Origin: Hydrogenophaga borbori
GTDB lineage: Bacteria > Pseudomonadota > Gammaproteobacteria > Burkholderiales > Burkholderiaceae_C
Reading direction: 5' to 3'
NCBI RefSeq assembly: GCF_003417535.1
Contig: NZ_QVLS01000001.1
Location: 496,001 to 560,000, forward strand
Length of the DNA: 64,000 nucleotides
Shown: positions 1 through 8,132 of the stretch, in pieces
Numbering within the stretch: position 1 is the stretch's first letter
Layout of the letters: each line of letters begins with the position of its first letter
The notes under the pieces: generated by a model
Told to the model about the DNA's origin: nothing
Databases searched by the model: none
What the model saw: only the letters and a program-made list of their open reading frames with translations
Program-made: the position numbers and the translations under genes

Positions 1-215
1 ACGCACTCGCCATCGGGCAGAGCGGCGATGGCGCGGCGCGCTTCGGCCAGGCTGGCCTCGTCGGGCCGGGGCCAGGCGCCGTCGAGGCGCAGCCACTCGA
101 CCGATGCGCCGCGCGCGCGCAGCGACTCGACCAGCCGCCGGTCGTACCGGTAGCCACCGGTGAGCGTGCGCCAGTCGCCCGGGATCAGCAGCCGGCAGTG
201 GCGCGCGGCGGGCAT
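1..215 (-). CDS. Glycosyltransferase, GT4-like, N-terminal part only
   Basis: Reading leftwards from an ATG at 215, the frame stays open to the window edge (71 codons). The start of the protein, with a short beta strand followed by IPGDWRTLTGGYRYDRRL, looks like the N-terminal Rossmann half of a GT-B glycosyltransferase, where a Gly-rich loop after the first strand contacts the acceptor or donor. The start lies 12 nt after the stop of the PTPS-like gene, so it is probably the third gene of an ADH-PTPS-GT operon. Only the first fifth or so of a normal GT4 protein is visible, so the fold is an inference from the N-terminus and the substrate cannot be named. Confidence 0.6.
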   Translation of the reverse strand, partial: MPAARHCRLLIPGDWRTLTGGYRYDRRLVESLRARGASVEWLRLDGAWPRPDEASLAEARRAIAALPDGEC

Positions 216-227
216 GCGCGGAGGCCC

Positions 228-653
228 TCAGGCGGCGGGCAGCGCCGCCTCGTACGAGGCCCTGGCCACATGCGATTCGTTCAGCGTCACGCGCATCGCC
301 GTCAGCCCGCCCGTGGCGCTGCCCGGCACCGCGTGCGGGCCCAGCGCGCCTGCGGCAATGCGCGCCGCCAGCCGCTCGAACAGGGCGTGCGCCAGGAACT
401 CGGTGGTGGTGTTGCGGCCGGCGAACTCGGGCGCCTCGTCGAGGTTGCGGAAGTTCAGCCGCGCCAGCTCTTCGCGCAGCAGCTGCGTGGCCAGGCCGAT
501 GTCGACCACCAGGCCATCCGGGTCCAGCGCCGGGCGGCGCAGGGCCAGGTCCACCACGTAGGTGGCGCCATGCAAGGCCTGCGCGGGGCCAAAGACCGCG
601 CCGCGGAAGCTGTGCGCGATCATGAAATGGTCTCGGACGGTGAGCGTGAACAT
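228..653 (-). CDS. 6-pyruvoyl-tetrahydropterin synthase / QueD family protein with degenerate active site
   Basis: A 141-residue protein of the PTPS/QueD (T-fold) family, whose members convert dihydroneopterin triphosphate to pyruvoyl- or carboxy-tetrahydropterin using a zinc ion and a catalytic Cys. The fold signature is recognisable: FMIAHSF at the start, [20 protein letters not shown] and a terminal LNES. Key residues are missing, though. The zinc motif HGH is reduced to H28-G29-A30, the Cys four residues before it is Ala24, and the usual catalytic Leu-Asp-His segment reads LNF. Only H14 and H28 of the zinc set remain. It sits 22 nt downstream of the dehydrogenase gene and 12 nt upstream of a glycosyltransferase, presumably one operon. 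It may bind a pterin or have another reaction; ordinary QueD activity looks unlikely. Confidence 0.8.
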   Translation of the reverse strand: MFTLTVRDHFMIAHSFRGAVFGPAQALHGATYVVDLALRRPALDPDGLVVDIGLATQLLREELARLNFRNLDEAPEFAGRNTTTEFLAHALFERLAARIAAGALGPHAVPGSATGGLTAMRVTLNESHVARASYEAALPAA

Positions 654-675
654 GCGGTGGGGTCGGGGGTGGGGG

Positions 676-1671
676 TCAGTCGGGGTAGTCGATGCGCTGG
701 CACAGGGTCTCGCTGTCGCCGCCGGCCAGGCGCGTCAGCACCTGGGGCAGCTCGTCGAAGCGCGCCCGGTGGGTGATGAGTCGGTCCAGCACCGGGTCGG
801 TCAGCAGGGACAGCGCCAGCCCCAGCCGGCGCGCGTGGTTCCAGCGCGCGCGCTGCGCGGTGGCCACCTGCCCCACCTGGGAGCTGCGCAGCGTGAGCCG
901 CTGCGCGTGAAACCCCTGGCCCAGCGGCAGCGGCACCGCGCGGGTGCCGTACCAGCTCAGCTCCAGCACCGTGGCCTCGAAGCCGGCCAGGCCCAGGGCG
1001 GTGGCCAGGCCGTCGGGCTGGCCGCTGGCGTGGATGACCAGATCGGCCTCGGGCCGAGCGGCCCCGGGCAGGGCGAAGCCGGCGCCGAGCGCGCGCGCCA
1101 CCTCGGCGCGCGCGGGCGCGGTGTCCACCACCTGCACCTCGCAGCCTGGCAGGCGCGCCGCCAGCCAGGCCACCAGCAGGCCGAGGGTGCCGCCACCCAC
1201 CACGCTGATGCGATCGCCCACGCGCGGCGCGGCGTCCCACAGGGCGTTGATGGCGGTCTCCAGGTTGGCCGCGAGCACCGCGCGCGCGGGCGGCACGCCC
1301 TCGGGCAGCGGCGCCACGGCGCTGGCGGGCACCTGGTAGAGCGTCTGGTGAGGGTGCAGGCAGAACACGGCGCGGCCCCGCAGGTGCGCCGGGCCGGCCT
1401 CGACCACGCCCACGCTCACGTAGCCGTACTTCACCGGCGCCGGAAACTCGCCGACCTGGAAAGGCGCGCGCATGCGCCGGGCCTCGCTGGCGGGCACCTC
1501 GCCGCGGAACACCAGGGTCTCGGTGCCCCGGCTCACGCCGCTGTGCAGGGCGCGCACGCGCACCTCGCCTTCGCTCAGGGCGGGCAGGGCCTGCGCGCGG
1601 ATCTCGGCGCGCGAGGGCCCGGTGATCCAGCAGGCCTGGGCTGTGGCGGTGTGGACGGTGGTGGGGTTCAA
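676..1671 (-). CDS. Zinc-type alcohol dehydrogenase (MDR superfamily)
   Basis: Medium-chain dehydrogenase/reductase of about 331 residues. The N-terminal GroES-like half carries [15 protein letters not shown], and the Rossmann half carries [16 protein letters not shown], the NAD(P)-binding Gly motif, followed by a conserved acidic VVDTAP strand end. It lacks the structural four-Cys zinc loop of classical ADHs, so it resembles the bacterial subgroup usually annotated zinc-binding alcohol dehydrogenase. No ATG fits the N-terminus; the best start is TTG at 1671, just before NPTTVHT, so the start is uncertain. First gene of the leftward operon with the PTPS-like and glycosyltransferase genes, divergent from the phosphatidyltransferase gene across about 125 bp. 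Substrate unknown; the neighbours suggest a pterin- or sugar-derived small molecule. Confidence 0.75.
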   Translation of the reverse strand: MNPTTVHTATAQACWITGPSRAEIRAQALPALSEGEVRVRALHSGVSRGTETLVFRGEVPASEARRMRAPFQVGEFPAPVKYGYVSVGVVEAGPAHLRGRAVFCLHPHQTLYQVPASAVAPLPEGVPPARAVLAANLETAINALWDAAPRVGDRISVVGGGTLGLLVAWLAARLPGCEVQVVDTAPARAEVARALGAGFALPGAARPEADLVIHASGQPDGLATALGLAGFEATVLELSWYGTRAVPLPLGQGFHAQRLTLRSSQVGQVATAQRARWNHARRLGLALSLLTDPVLDRLITHRARFDELPQVLTRLAGGDSETLCQRIDYPD

Positions 1672-1797
1672 GGGGTCGGGCGGACGGGTTCGGCCGGATC
1701 GAGCCAGGGGGCGGGGAAACAGGGCTTGCGCGCGCAGGCCAAGACGAGGAACCTCAGGGTTCGCCAGCCATCTTAGAGGCCCCCTCGCGCCAACGCC

Positions 1798-2589
1798 ATG
1801 AACCCCGCCGCCGCGACCCTCGCCCCGCCGGCCCCGGACCCGGCCCTGCGGCAGCAGGCCGCCCGCGCCCTGGCCGGCGCGGGGCTGGCGTTGCTGCTGG
1901 CGGCCGGTGGCCTGGGCCTGTGGGGTGGCCTGGGCCTGGACTACCCGCTCAAGGCCCTGCTGGCCTACGCCCTGGGCGCCGCGCTGGTGTGGCGCGGCCT
2001 GGCCCTGGGCGGCCACCCGCACCGCCGCTTCGGTGCGGCCAACCGCGTCACGCTGGGCCGCCTGGCCGGCATGGCGCTGGTGGCCGCGCTGCTGGGCGAG
2101 GCCGTGCCCGCCGCCCCGCCCTCGGCCCAGCCGGTCGGTGGCTGGGCGCTGATCGCCCTGGCGACCACGGTCGCGCTGCTGGACGCGCTGGACGGCGCCC
2201 TCGCCCGCCGCCAGGGCCTGGCCAGCCCCTTCGGCGCGCGCTTCGACATGGAGACCGACGCGGCCTTCCTGCTGGCGCTCAGCGCCCTGGTCTGGCAGGC
2301 CGGCCAGGCGGGGCCCTGGGTGCTGGCCTCGGGCCTGATGCGCTACGCCTTCGTGGCCGCCGCCGCGTGCTGGCCTTGGCTGGGCGGACCGCTGCGGCCC
2401 AGCGTGCGCCGCCAGGCGGTGTGCGTGGCGCAGATCACCGCGCTCATCGTCTGCCTGGGGCCCAGCGTGCCGGCGCCACTGGCCTCGGCGCTGGCGGCGG
2501 CGGCCCTGCTGCTGCTCGCGGCCTCGTTCAGCACCGACATCGTCGACCTGGCGCGCCAGCGCGCCGCCGCCCCGGAGACCCGCGCATGA
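1798..2589 (+). CDS. CDP-alcohol phosphatidyltransferase family membrane protein
   Basis: 263-residue integral membrane protein that would transfer a phosphatidyl or other phosphoalcohol group from a CDP-activated donor to an alcohol at the cytoplasmic membrane. The full family signature DxxDGxxAR(8)GxxxDxxxD is present: D129, D132-G133, A136-R137, G146, D150 and D154. At least five hydrophobic segments surround it. The N-terminal 75 residues add an extra hydrophobic pair before the usual N-R-V-T-LGR entry helix, so the protein is longer than PgsA-type enzymes (about 180 to 200 residues). Its stop overlaps the start of the YceI gene by 4 nt. It is divergent from the ADH/PTPS-like operon. The acceptor alcohol cannot be told from sequence. 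Confidence 0.85.
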   Translation: MNPAAATLAPPAPDPALRQQAARALAGAGLALLLAAGGLGLWGGLGLDYPLKALLAYALGAALVWRGLALGGHPHRRFGAANRVTLGRLAGMALVAALLGEAVPAAPPSAQPVGGWALIALATTVALLDALDGALARRQGLASPFGARFDMETDAAFLLALSALVWQAGQAGPWVLASGLMRYAFVAAAACWPWLGGPLRPSVRRQAVCVAQITALIVCLGPSVPAPLASALAAAALLLLAASFSTDIVDLARQRAAAPETRA

Positions 2590-3227
2590 ACCCCGCCCCC
2601 CTCGCCCCTCTGGTCCCCCGCCCGCGCCGCCGCCTGCTGGCCGCCGGCGCCGCCCTGGCCGCTGCGCTGCTGCTCCCGCCCACCGCCGCAATGGCCCAGG
2701 CCGCCCGCTACGAGCTCGACCCCGACCACATCACCATCGCCTTCCTGGTCGAGCACATCGGCTATGCCAAGGTGCTGGGCCTGTTCCGCTCCGCGCGCGG
2801 CAGCTACCGCTTCGACGAGGCCAGCGGGGCACTGACGGACGTGCGCATCGAGGTGGAGACCGCCAGCGTGTTCACCAACCAGCGCAAGCGCGACGAGCAC
2901 CTCAAGGGCCCGGACTTCCTCAACAGCGGCGAATTCCCGCGCATGGTCTTCACCGCCAGTGGCGCCAGGCGCACCGGCGAGCGCCAGTTCGAGATCGCCG
3001 GCCAACTGGAGCTGTTGGGCAAGGCCCTGCCGCTCACCCTGCAGGCCACCTGGAACAAGAGCGCCGAGTCGCCCCTGGGCGGGCCGGGCCGCAAGCCCTA
3101 CACCATGGGCGTGTCGGCGCGCGGCAGCTTCAAGCGCAGCGCCTACGGCATGAACTACGCGGTGGCCAACGGCTGGGTGGGCGACGAGGTGCCGCTGATC
3201 ATCGAGTTCGAGGCGGTGCGCCAGTGA
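2586..3227 (+). CDS. YceI family periplasmic protein
   Basis: 213-residue secreted protein. Residues 1-38 form an Arg-rich, then hydrophobic signal peptide ending AMAQA. The rest is a YceI lipocalin-like barrel: YELDPDHITIAFLVEH, VLGLFRSARGSYRFDE, SVFTNQRKRDEHLKGPDFLN, FPRMVFTAS and LTLQATWN follow the family order. YceI proteins bind polyisoprenoid or amphiphilic lipids in the periplasm, and some partner with cytochrome b561. No cytochrome partner is present here. The ATG overlaps the stop of the phosphatidyltransferase gene (ATGA), so the two are translationally coupled; a lipid-carrier role for that enzyme's product is a reasonable inference, not shown. Confidence 0.9.
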   Translation: MNPAPLAPLVPRPRRRLLAAGAALAAALLLPPTAAMAQAARYELDPDHITIAFLVEHIGYAKVLGLFRSARGSYRFDEASGALTDVRIEVETASVFTNQRKRDEHLKGPDFLNSGEFPRMVFTASGARRTGERQFEIAGQLELLGKALPLTLQATWNKSAESPLGGPGRKPYTMGVSARGSFKRSAYGMNYAVANGWVGDEVPLIIEFEAVRQ

Positions 3228-3289
3228 AGGCCCGGCCCGGTCGGCGGCGCGCGCCACCGGCCGGTCGGGCGTTCGCGCGCGCCGGGCGA

Positions 3290-5452
3290 TCAGGCCAGGG
3301 CGGGCGCCGAGAGATAGGCCTCACCCTCGGCCAGCAGGCGGTTGAAGTGGGCCTGCACCGCGTCCAGCAGGGCCGCGTCGCGGCCGGCGTCCAGCCCGGC
3401 GAAGGCCTGGCCGTGGTACTCGCCCCGCCAGCACAGCACCCCGCGCAGCGAACCTTCCCGCGCATGGATCTCGCGGATCGTGCGGCACTCGCCGTCCTCC
3501 AGGGCATTGGGGTGGTGCAGCGCGTACCACACGGCCAGCGCCGCGCCGAAGGCCAGGCCCGACGCCGGCACGCCGTGGGCCAGGGCCATGGCCAGGCTGC
3601 CGAAGACCCGCTCGTCGCGCTGCAGCTTGCGCAGCGGGTCGCGGCCCACGCGCGCGCAGGGGTCCTTGAAGGCGTGGGCGCAGCGGCGGCGGAAGGTGTG
3701 CACGAATTCCGGCAGGTGCGGCCCCAGCGCGGGAAACGCGGCCCTGAGCGCGGGGGCGAGCTCCACGTCCAGCAGGTGGTCCATCAGGGCCTGCACCCGC
3801 ACATCGCCCATGGCGTGGCCGATGGTGGGGTAGCCCAGCAGGGCCGCGTACCAGGCAATGATGGCGTGCGTGCCGTTCCACAGCCGGTTCTTGAGCGCCT
3901 GGACCTCGCCGATGTCGTCCACGGTGTCGATCTGGCGCAGGTGCTCCAGCAGCTCGCCCCCCCGCTGCGCGTACAGCGGCATGTCGGTTTCGCTGTTGAA
4001 CAGAATCAGGTGCAGCGGCGCCAGGGCGCTGGCCGGGGCGCCGGCGTCGCGCAGGGTGCTGACGATGGGCGAGATCGCCTCGGCCTGGTCGTCGCCGATG
4101 CCATAGTCCGGCGCCGCCGTCTCCAGCGCGGCCTCGCGCACGGCGGCGACGTTCTTCTCGTACAGGTCGTGCTTGATGCGCAGCTGGCGCAGCAGCGCCT
4201 CCTCGGACAGCTTGGAGACGATGCGCGTGACCACCGTTTCGCAGAAGTGCGTGCGTTCCAGCGCCTGCTCGGCCTGGCGCGCCGGCAGCCGCTCGCGCAG
4301 GGCGCCGGCCACCTGCTCCTGCACGAAGCGCGCACCGCCCACCTTGTTCAGCACCACCAGCACCGTCAGCGAGCGGCCGTGCGCGGCGAAGCGCTCCGCC
4401 AGGCCCCGGGCGATCACCGGGGCCTGCGCCGCCATGGCCTGTTCGGGCAGGCACAGGGCCACGATCTCGCAGTCGCGGTACATGCCGGCGACGGCGGCGT
4501 CGTCGGCCGCGTCCACCAGGCGCATGCGCTGGATGGTCTGGTCAAAGGCCAGGCTGCCGTAGCGCACGCTGTACTTGCCGAAGGCGTTGACGGCGTCGCG
4601 CAGCAGCGCGTTGCCGGTGGAGGCGATGATCTCGCCCGGCCGGGTGTAGCCGTCCCAGTGCGAGAACACCTGCGCCAGGTAGCCGCCGCCCATGGCGCCG
4701 AAGCCGTGGATGCCGGCCTTGAGCTGGTTGACCGCCTGAGGGAAGGGCTCGGTGAGGGCCGGCATGGGCAGCCTGGGCGTGCAGGCCGCCAGCTCCTGCA
4801 GGAAGCCGCGCAGGCTGGCGTAGCGCGCGAAGGCCCGCTCGGCCACCTCCGGCCGCGGCGGCTTGATGTCCTCGACCAGGATGGCCAGGCCGCCGGCGTC
4901 GGCCGCGGAGCGCAGGCCGTTCTCGGAGTCCTCCAACATCAGGCAACGCTCGGGCGGGCTGTTCAGGGCCTCGGCGGCGCGCAGGAAGATCTCCGGGTGC
5001 GGCTTGCCCTGCTTCACCTCGTCGCCGCAGACGCAGAGGTCGAAGTACTTGAAGATGTTCGCGTTGATGAGGTATTCCTCGGCGATGGCGCGCCGGCTGG
5101 AGGTGGCCACCGCCATCTTCAGCCCCGACTTGCGCAGGCGCTCCAGCACCGGCAGCAGCCCGGGCTTGACCGGCACGCCGTGCGTGCGCACATGCTGCAG
5201 TTCCAGCTCGTCGGCGCGGCGGCGGATGTCGGCGTACGGAAACGCCGCTCCATAGTGCTGTTTGGCAAGTTCTTCAGCCTTGGTGGCGCTCAGGCCCAGC
5301 GAGCCCACGAGCACCTCCTCGGTGAAAGGCTTGCCGAACAGTTCTTCGGCGGCCTGCGACAGGGTGCGGAACCTCAGTCGCTCTGTGTCGAACATGGTCC
5401 CATCCATATCGAAAATGGCGGTATCGATCGTCTTGTTCTTGAATTGAAGCAT
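3290..5452 (-). CDS. mtlD: Bifunctional HAD phosphatase / mannitol-1-phosphate 5-dehydrogenase
   Basis: 720-residue two-domain enzyme. Residues 1-220 are a HAD-IA phosphatase of the beta-phosphoglucomutase type: DMDGTMFD at 15-22, ATSS at 116-119, GKPHP with K150, and LEDSENG at 173-179. Residues about 245-720 are a polyol-specific long-chain dehydrogenase with the FGAMGGG nucleotide-binding loop (251-257) and the family signature KxxxxNxxH (K521, N526, H529). The same fusion order is known from Acinetobacter baylyi MtlD, which makes mannitol from fructose-6-phosphate in two steps as an osmolyte. Start at ATG 5452 is chosen because AAAGGA lies about 9 nt upstream; a longer in-frame ATG at 5554 would overlap the divergent gene. 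No mannitol PTS or ABC transporter is near, which favours synthesis over uptake. Confidence 0.85.
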   Translation of the reverse strand: MLQFKNKTIDTAIFDMDGTMFDTERLRFRTLSQAAEELFGKPFTEEVLVGSLGLSATKAEELAKQHYGAAFPYADIRRRADELELQHVRTHGVPVKPGLLPVLERLRKSGLKMAVATSSRRAIAEEYLINANIFKYFDLCVCGDEVKQGKPHPEIFLRAAEALNSPPERCLMLEDSENGLRSAADAGGLAILVEDIKPPRPEVAERAFARYASLRGFLQELAACTPRLPMPALTEPFPQAVNQLKAGIHGFGAMGGGYLAQVFSHWDGYTRPGEIIASTGNALLRDAVNAFGKYSVRYGSLAFDQTIQRMRLVDAADDAAVAGMYRDCEIVALCLPEQAMAAQAPVIARGLAERFAAHGRSLTVLVVLNKVGGARFVQEQVAGALRERLPARQAEQALERTHFCETVVTRIVSKLSEEALLRQLRIKHDLYEKNVAAVREAALETAAPDYGIGDDQAEAISPIVSTLRDAGAPASALAPLHLILFNSETDMPLYAQRGGELLEHLRQIDTVDDIGEVQALKNRLWNGTHAIIAWYAALLGYPTIGHAMGDVRVQALMDHLLDVELAPALRAAFPALGPHLPEFVHTFRRRCAHAFKDPCARVGRDPLRKLQRDERVFGSLAMALAHGVPASGLAFGAALAVWYALHHPNALEDGECRTIREIHAREGSLRGVLCWRGEYHGQAFAGLDAGRDAALLDAVQAHFNRLLAEGEAYLSAPALA

Positions 5453-5523
5453 CCAGGTCCTTTCTGCTGTCTGGGGGCGGGAAAAAAAACCGGCCATTGT
5501 GAAGCAAGCGGGAAGGCAGCCCC

Positions 5524-7107
5524 ATGACGGTCGCCACCGCGGGCCGAGCCGCACTGGCGTTTGTGCTGCTCAATACCTTGCTGACCTTCGAGAACCGCTG
5601 GCCCGGCCTGGGCGTGCGTTTCATGCCGCGCCTGTCCTTCGAGCTCTGCCTGGGCCTGGCGCTGCTGGCGGCCTGGGTGGCCTGGCGCGGCGCCCCCACG
5701 GCGCGCGCGACCCAAGCGCTGGCGCTGGGCGCCATGGCCCTGGCGGCGGCGCGCTACGCCGACGTGACCGCGCCCGCCATGTTGGGCCGGCCGGTCAACC
5801 TCTACTGGGACGGCCGGTTCGCGCTCGATCTGGTGGAGCTGGCGGCGCGGTCCTGGCCGGCGTGGCAGCTGGCCGTCGCGGCGCTGGCCGTGGCGCTGGG
5901 CGCGGCCCTGCTGCTGGCGCTGGCGCGCTGGGCCATCGGCGCGCTGTCGCAGGCGCTGAGCGCCTGGCCGGCGCTGCGGCGCGGCAGCCTGCTGTCGGTC
6001 ACCGCGCTGAGCCTGTGCTTCGCCGCCTATGCGCCCGGCCAGCGCGACACGCGCTGGTTCTTCTCGCTGCCGCTCGCGCCCACGCTGTGGAACCAGGCCA
6101 CGCTGTTCGCCCAGGTGCTGGGGCCTGGGGGCGGCGAGGCCGCGCTGGGCACCGGTCCGGCCTTCGACACCGACCTGCAATCGCTGCAAGGCGTGGGCGG
6201 CCCGGCCGACGTGCTGCTGCTGTTCGCGGAGTCCTACGGCGCCGTCGCACTGGACGACGCGGCCCTGTCGCGCGCGCTGGCGCCGGCGCGCGAGCGACTG
6301 CAGGCCGCCATCGACGCCAGCGGGCGGCGCGTGCTGTCGGCCCGCGTGCGCGCGGCCACCTTCGGCGGCGCCTCGTGGCTGTCGCACGCCAGCCTGCTGT
6401 CGGGCCTGGCCATCACCGACCCGGCACGCCACAACCTGCTGATGACCAGCCAGCGGCCGACGCTGGTGAGCCACTTCGCGCGGCACGGCTACCGAACGGT
6501 GGGCTGGATGCCCGGCATCAAGCGCCCCTGGCCCGAGGGCGCCTTCTACGGCTTCGAGCGCTTCGCCGACGACGCCCACCTGGGCTACCGCGGCCCGGAC
6601 ATCGGCTACTGGCGCATCCCCGACCAGGTGGCCATGGCGCTGCTGCACGCACAGGAGCTGAGCGCGCCGCCGGCCACGCGCCGGCCGGTGTTCGCGGTGT
6701 TCCCCACGGTCAGCACGCACGCGCCGTTCCAGCCGCTGCCGGCGCTGCTGGACGATCCGCTGCGCGGCCCGCCCACGGGCCCCGCGGGCGTGTCGGCCGG
6801 CGCGGGCTATCCCGAGGGCCTGCGCTACCAGTTCCGGTGGCTGGCGCGCCACCTCGAGCGCACGGCCGGCCAGCGACTGGTGCTGATCGTCGTCGGCGAC
6901 CACCAGCCGCCCGGTGGCGTGGCGGGGCGGGACGCCCCTTGGGACGTGCCGGTGCACCTCATCACCAGCGACGCCACGCTGGCCCGGCGGTTCCAGGCCC
7001 TGGGCTTCACGCCCGGCCTGCAGCCGCAGGGACCGGCGCTGGGCGCGATGCACGACCTGACGCGCTGGCTGCTGCTGGCCTTCGATGGCCGGGCCGAGCC
7101 CCACTGA
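5524..7107 (+). CDS. Membrane sulfatase/phosphoethanolamine-transferase-like protein (LtaS/YejM-type)
   Basis: 527 residues: about five hydrophobic helices in the first 170 residues, then a periplasmic alkaline-phosphatase-superfamily domain. Recognisable metal and catalytic motifs are FAESYG (E236), ATFGGASWLSHAS (candidate nucleophile S284), STHAPF (H399) and GDHQPP (D459, H460). This arrangement matches LtaS/YejM-like proteins that transfer or hydrolyse phosphoglycerol or phosphoethanolamine on lipids, more than arylsulfatases, because the CxPxR maturation motif is absent. It is followed after 21 nt by a SUMF1-domain lipoprotein, likely co-transcribed, and is divergent from mtlD. The substrate is unknown. 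Confidence 0.75.
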   Translation: MTVATAGRAALAFVLLNTLLTFENRWPGLGVRFMPRLSFELCLGLALLAAWVAWRGAPTARATQALALGAMALAAARYADVTAPAMLGRPVNLYWDGRFALDLVELAARSWPAWQLAVAALAVALGAALLLALARWAIGALSQALSAWPALRRGSLLSVTALSLCFAAYAPGQRDTRWFFSLPLAPTLWNQATLFAQVLGPGGGEAALGTGPAFDTDLQSLQGVGGPADVLLLFAESYGAVALDDAALSRALAPARERLQAAIDASGRRVLSARVRAATFGGASWLSHASLLSGLAITDPARHNLLMTSQRPTLVSHFARHGYRTVGWMPGIKRPWPEGAFYGFERFADDAHLGYRGPDIGYWRIPDQVAMALLHAQELSAPPATRRPVFAVFPTVSTHAPFQPLPALLDDPLRGPPTGPAGVSAGAGYPEGLRYQFRWLARHLERTAGQRLVLIVVGDHQPPGGVAGRDAPWDVPVHLITSDATLARRFQALGFTPGLQPQGPALGAMHDLTRWLLLAFDGRAEPH

Positions 7108-7128
7108 ATCCACCCAAACGGACAAGCC

Positions 7129-8124
7129 ATGCCGCACCGATGCATGCCCCCTCTGGCCTTGCCGGCCCTGCCCTTGCTGCTGGCCGCCTGCGCCGCGCCG
7201 CCGCCCGCCAGCGACACCCTGGGCATCGCCTTCGTGCGGGTGCCGGCGGGCGAGTTCTCAATGGGCAGCGACGAGCCGGCGTCCAGGCTCGCGGCCAGCT
7301 ACCCCGGCCTGGAGCCGTCCCGCTTCGAGGGCCTGTCCGACGAAGCGCCGGTGCACCGCGTGCGCATCACCCGGCCTTTCGAGATGGCCCGCCACGAAGT
7401 CACGGTGGGCCAGTTCCGCGCCTTCCTCCAGCGCTCGGGCCATGTGCCCGAATCCATCGCCGACGGCACCGGGGGGTATGGCTACAACCCCGCCTACGAC
7501 CCCGCCACCACCCCCCGGCGCGACGCCTTCGAGGGCCGTTCGCCGCGCTACTCCTGGCAGAACCCCGGCTTCGCGCAAGGCGACGACCACCCCGTGGTCA
7601 ACGTCACCTGGAACGACGCCACCGCCCTGGCCCGCTGGCTGACGCAACAGGAGGGCCGGACCTACCGCCTGCCCACCGAGGCCGAATGGGAATACGCCTG
7701 CCGCGCCGGCGGCACGGGCCGCTACCAGCACGGCGACGACCCGGCGGGCCTGGTCCGCGTGGGCAACACCTTCGACGCAGACGCCGCCGCGAACTGGCCC
7801 GCCTGGCGCGCGCGCGCCCTGCCCGGCCACGACGGCCACGCCTTCACCGCCCCCGTGGGCCGCTACGCCCCCAACGCCTTCGGCCTGTACGACCTGCACG
7901 GCAATGTGTGGGAATGGGTGTCGGACTGGTACGGCGAGGACTACTACGCGCGCTCCCCCACCGACGACCCCCAGGGCCCGGCCGATGGCAGCGTCAAGGT
8001 GCGGCGCGGTGGCTCCTGGCACACCTGGCCGCTGTACGCGCGCTGCGGGTTCCGCAACTGGAACACCGTGCAGACGCGGTACACGCTGGTGGGGATTCGC
8101 CTGGTGAGGGAGCCGAAGCGCTGA
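7129..8124 (+). CDS. SUMF1/EgtB-like formylglycine-generating-enzyme-fold lipoprotein
   Basis: 331 residues. The N-terminus has a lipobox (LLAAC, Cys21), so it is probably a lipoprotein. The remainder is one complete SUMF1 domain: GEFSMGSDE, HRVRITRPFEMARHEVTVGQFRAF, PVVNVTWNDATALARWL, YRLPTEAEWEYACRAGG, GNVWEWVSDWYGEDYY and RRGGSWHTWPLYARCGFRNWN. In true formylglycine-generating enzymes the GGS-W segment continues with the two copper/oxidase cysteines (GGSxxCxxxxC); here those places are Thr and Ala, so sulfatase maturation is unlikely. Binding or another iron-type SUMF1 activity is possible. It follows the LtaS-like gene closely and may act on or with it in the periplasm. Confidence 0.85.
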   Translation: MPHRCMPPLALPALPLLLAACAAPPPASDTLGIAFVRVPAGEFSMGSDEPASRLAASYPGLEPSRFEGLSDEAPVHRVRITRPFEMARHEVTVGQFRAFLQRSGHVPESIADGTGGYGYNPAYDPATTPRRDAFEGRSPRYSWQNPGFAQGDDHPVVNVTWNDATALARWLTQQEGRTYRLPTEAEWEYACRAGGTGRYQHGDDPAGLVRVGNTFDADAAANWPAWRARALPGHDGHAFTAPVGRYAPNAFGLYDLHGNVWEWVSDWYGEDYYARSPTDDPQGPADGSVKVRRGGSWHTWPLYARCGFRNWNTVQTRYTLVGIRLVREPKR

Positions 8125-8132
8125 GCCGGGCC

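Noticed and set aside
3224-5527. A 767-codon open frame on the plus strand through mtlD
   Set aside because: It is antisense to a well-matched two-domain enzyme and its translation is low-complexity His/Gly/Arg/Gln-rich, as expected from the complement of G+C-rich codons.
5524-8124. Sulfatase plus formylglycine-generating enzyme pair
   Set aside because: The hydrolase lacks CxPxR and the SUMF1 protein lacks both oxidase cysteines, so a maturation pair is not supported.
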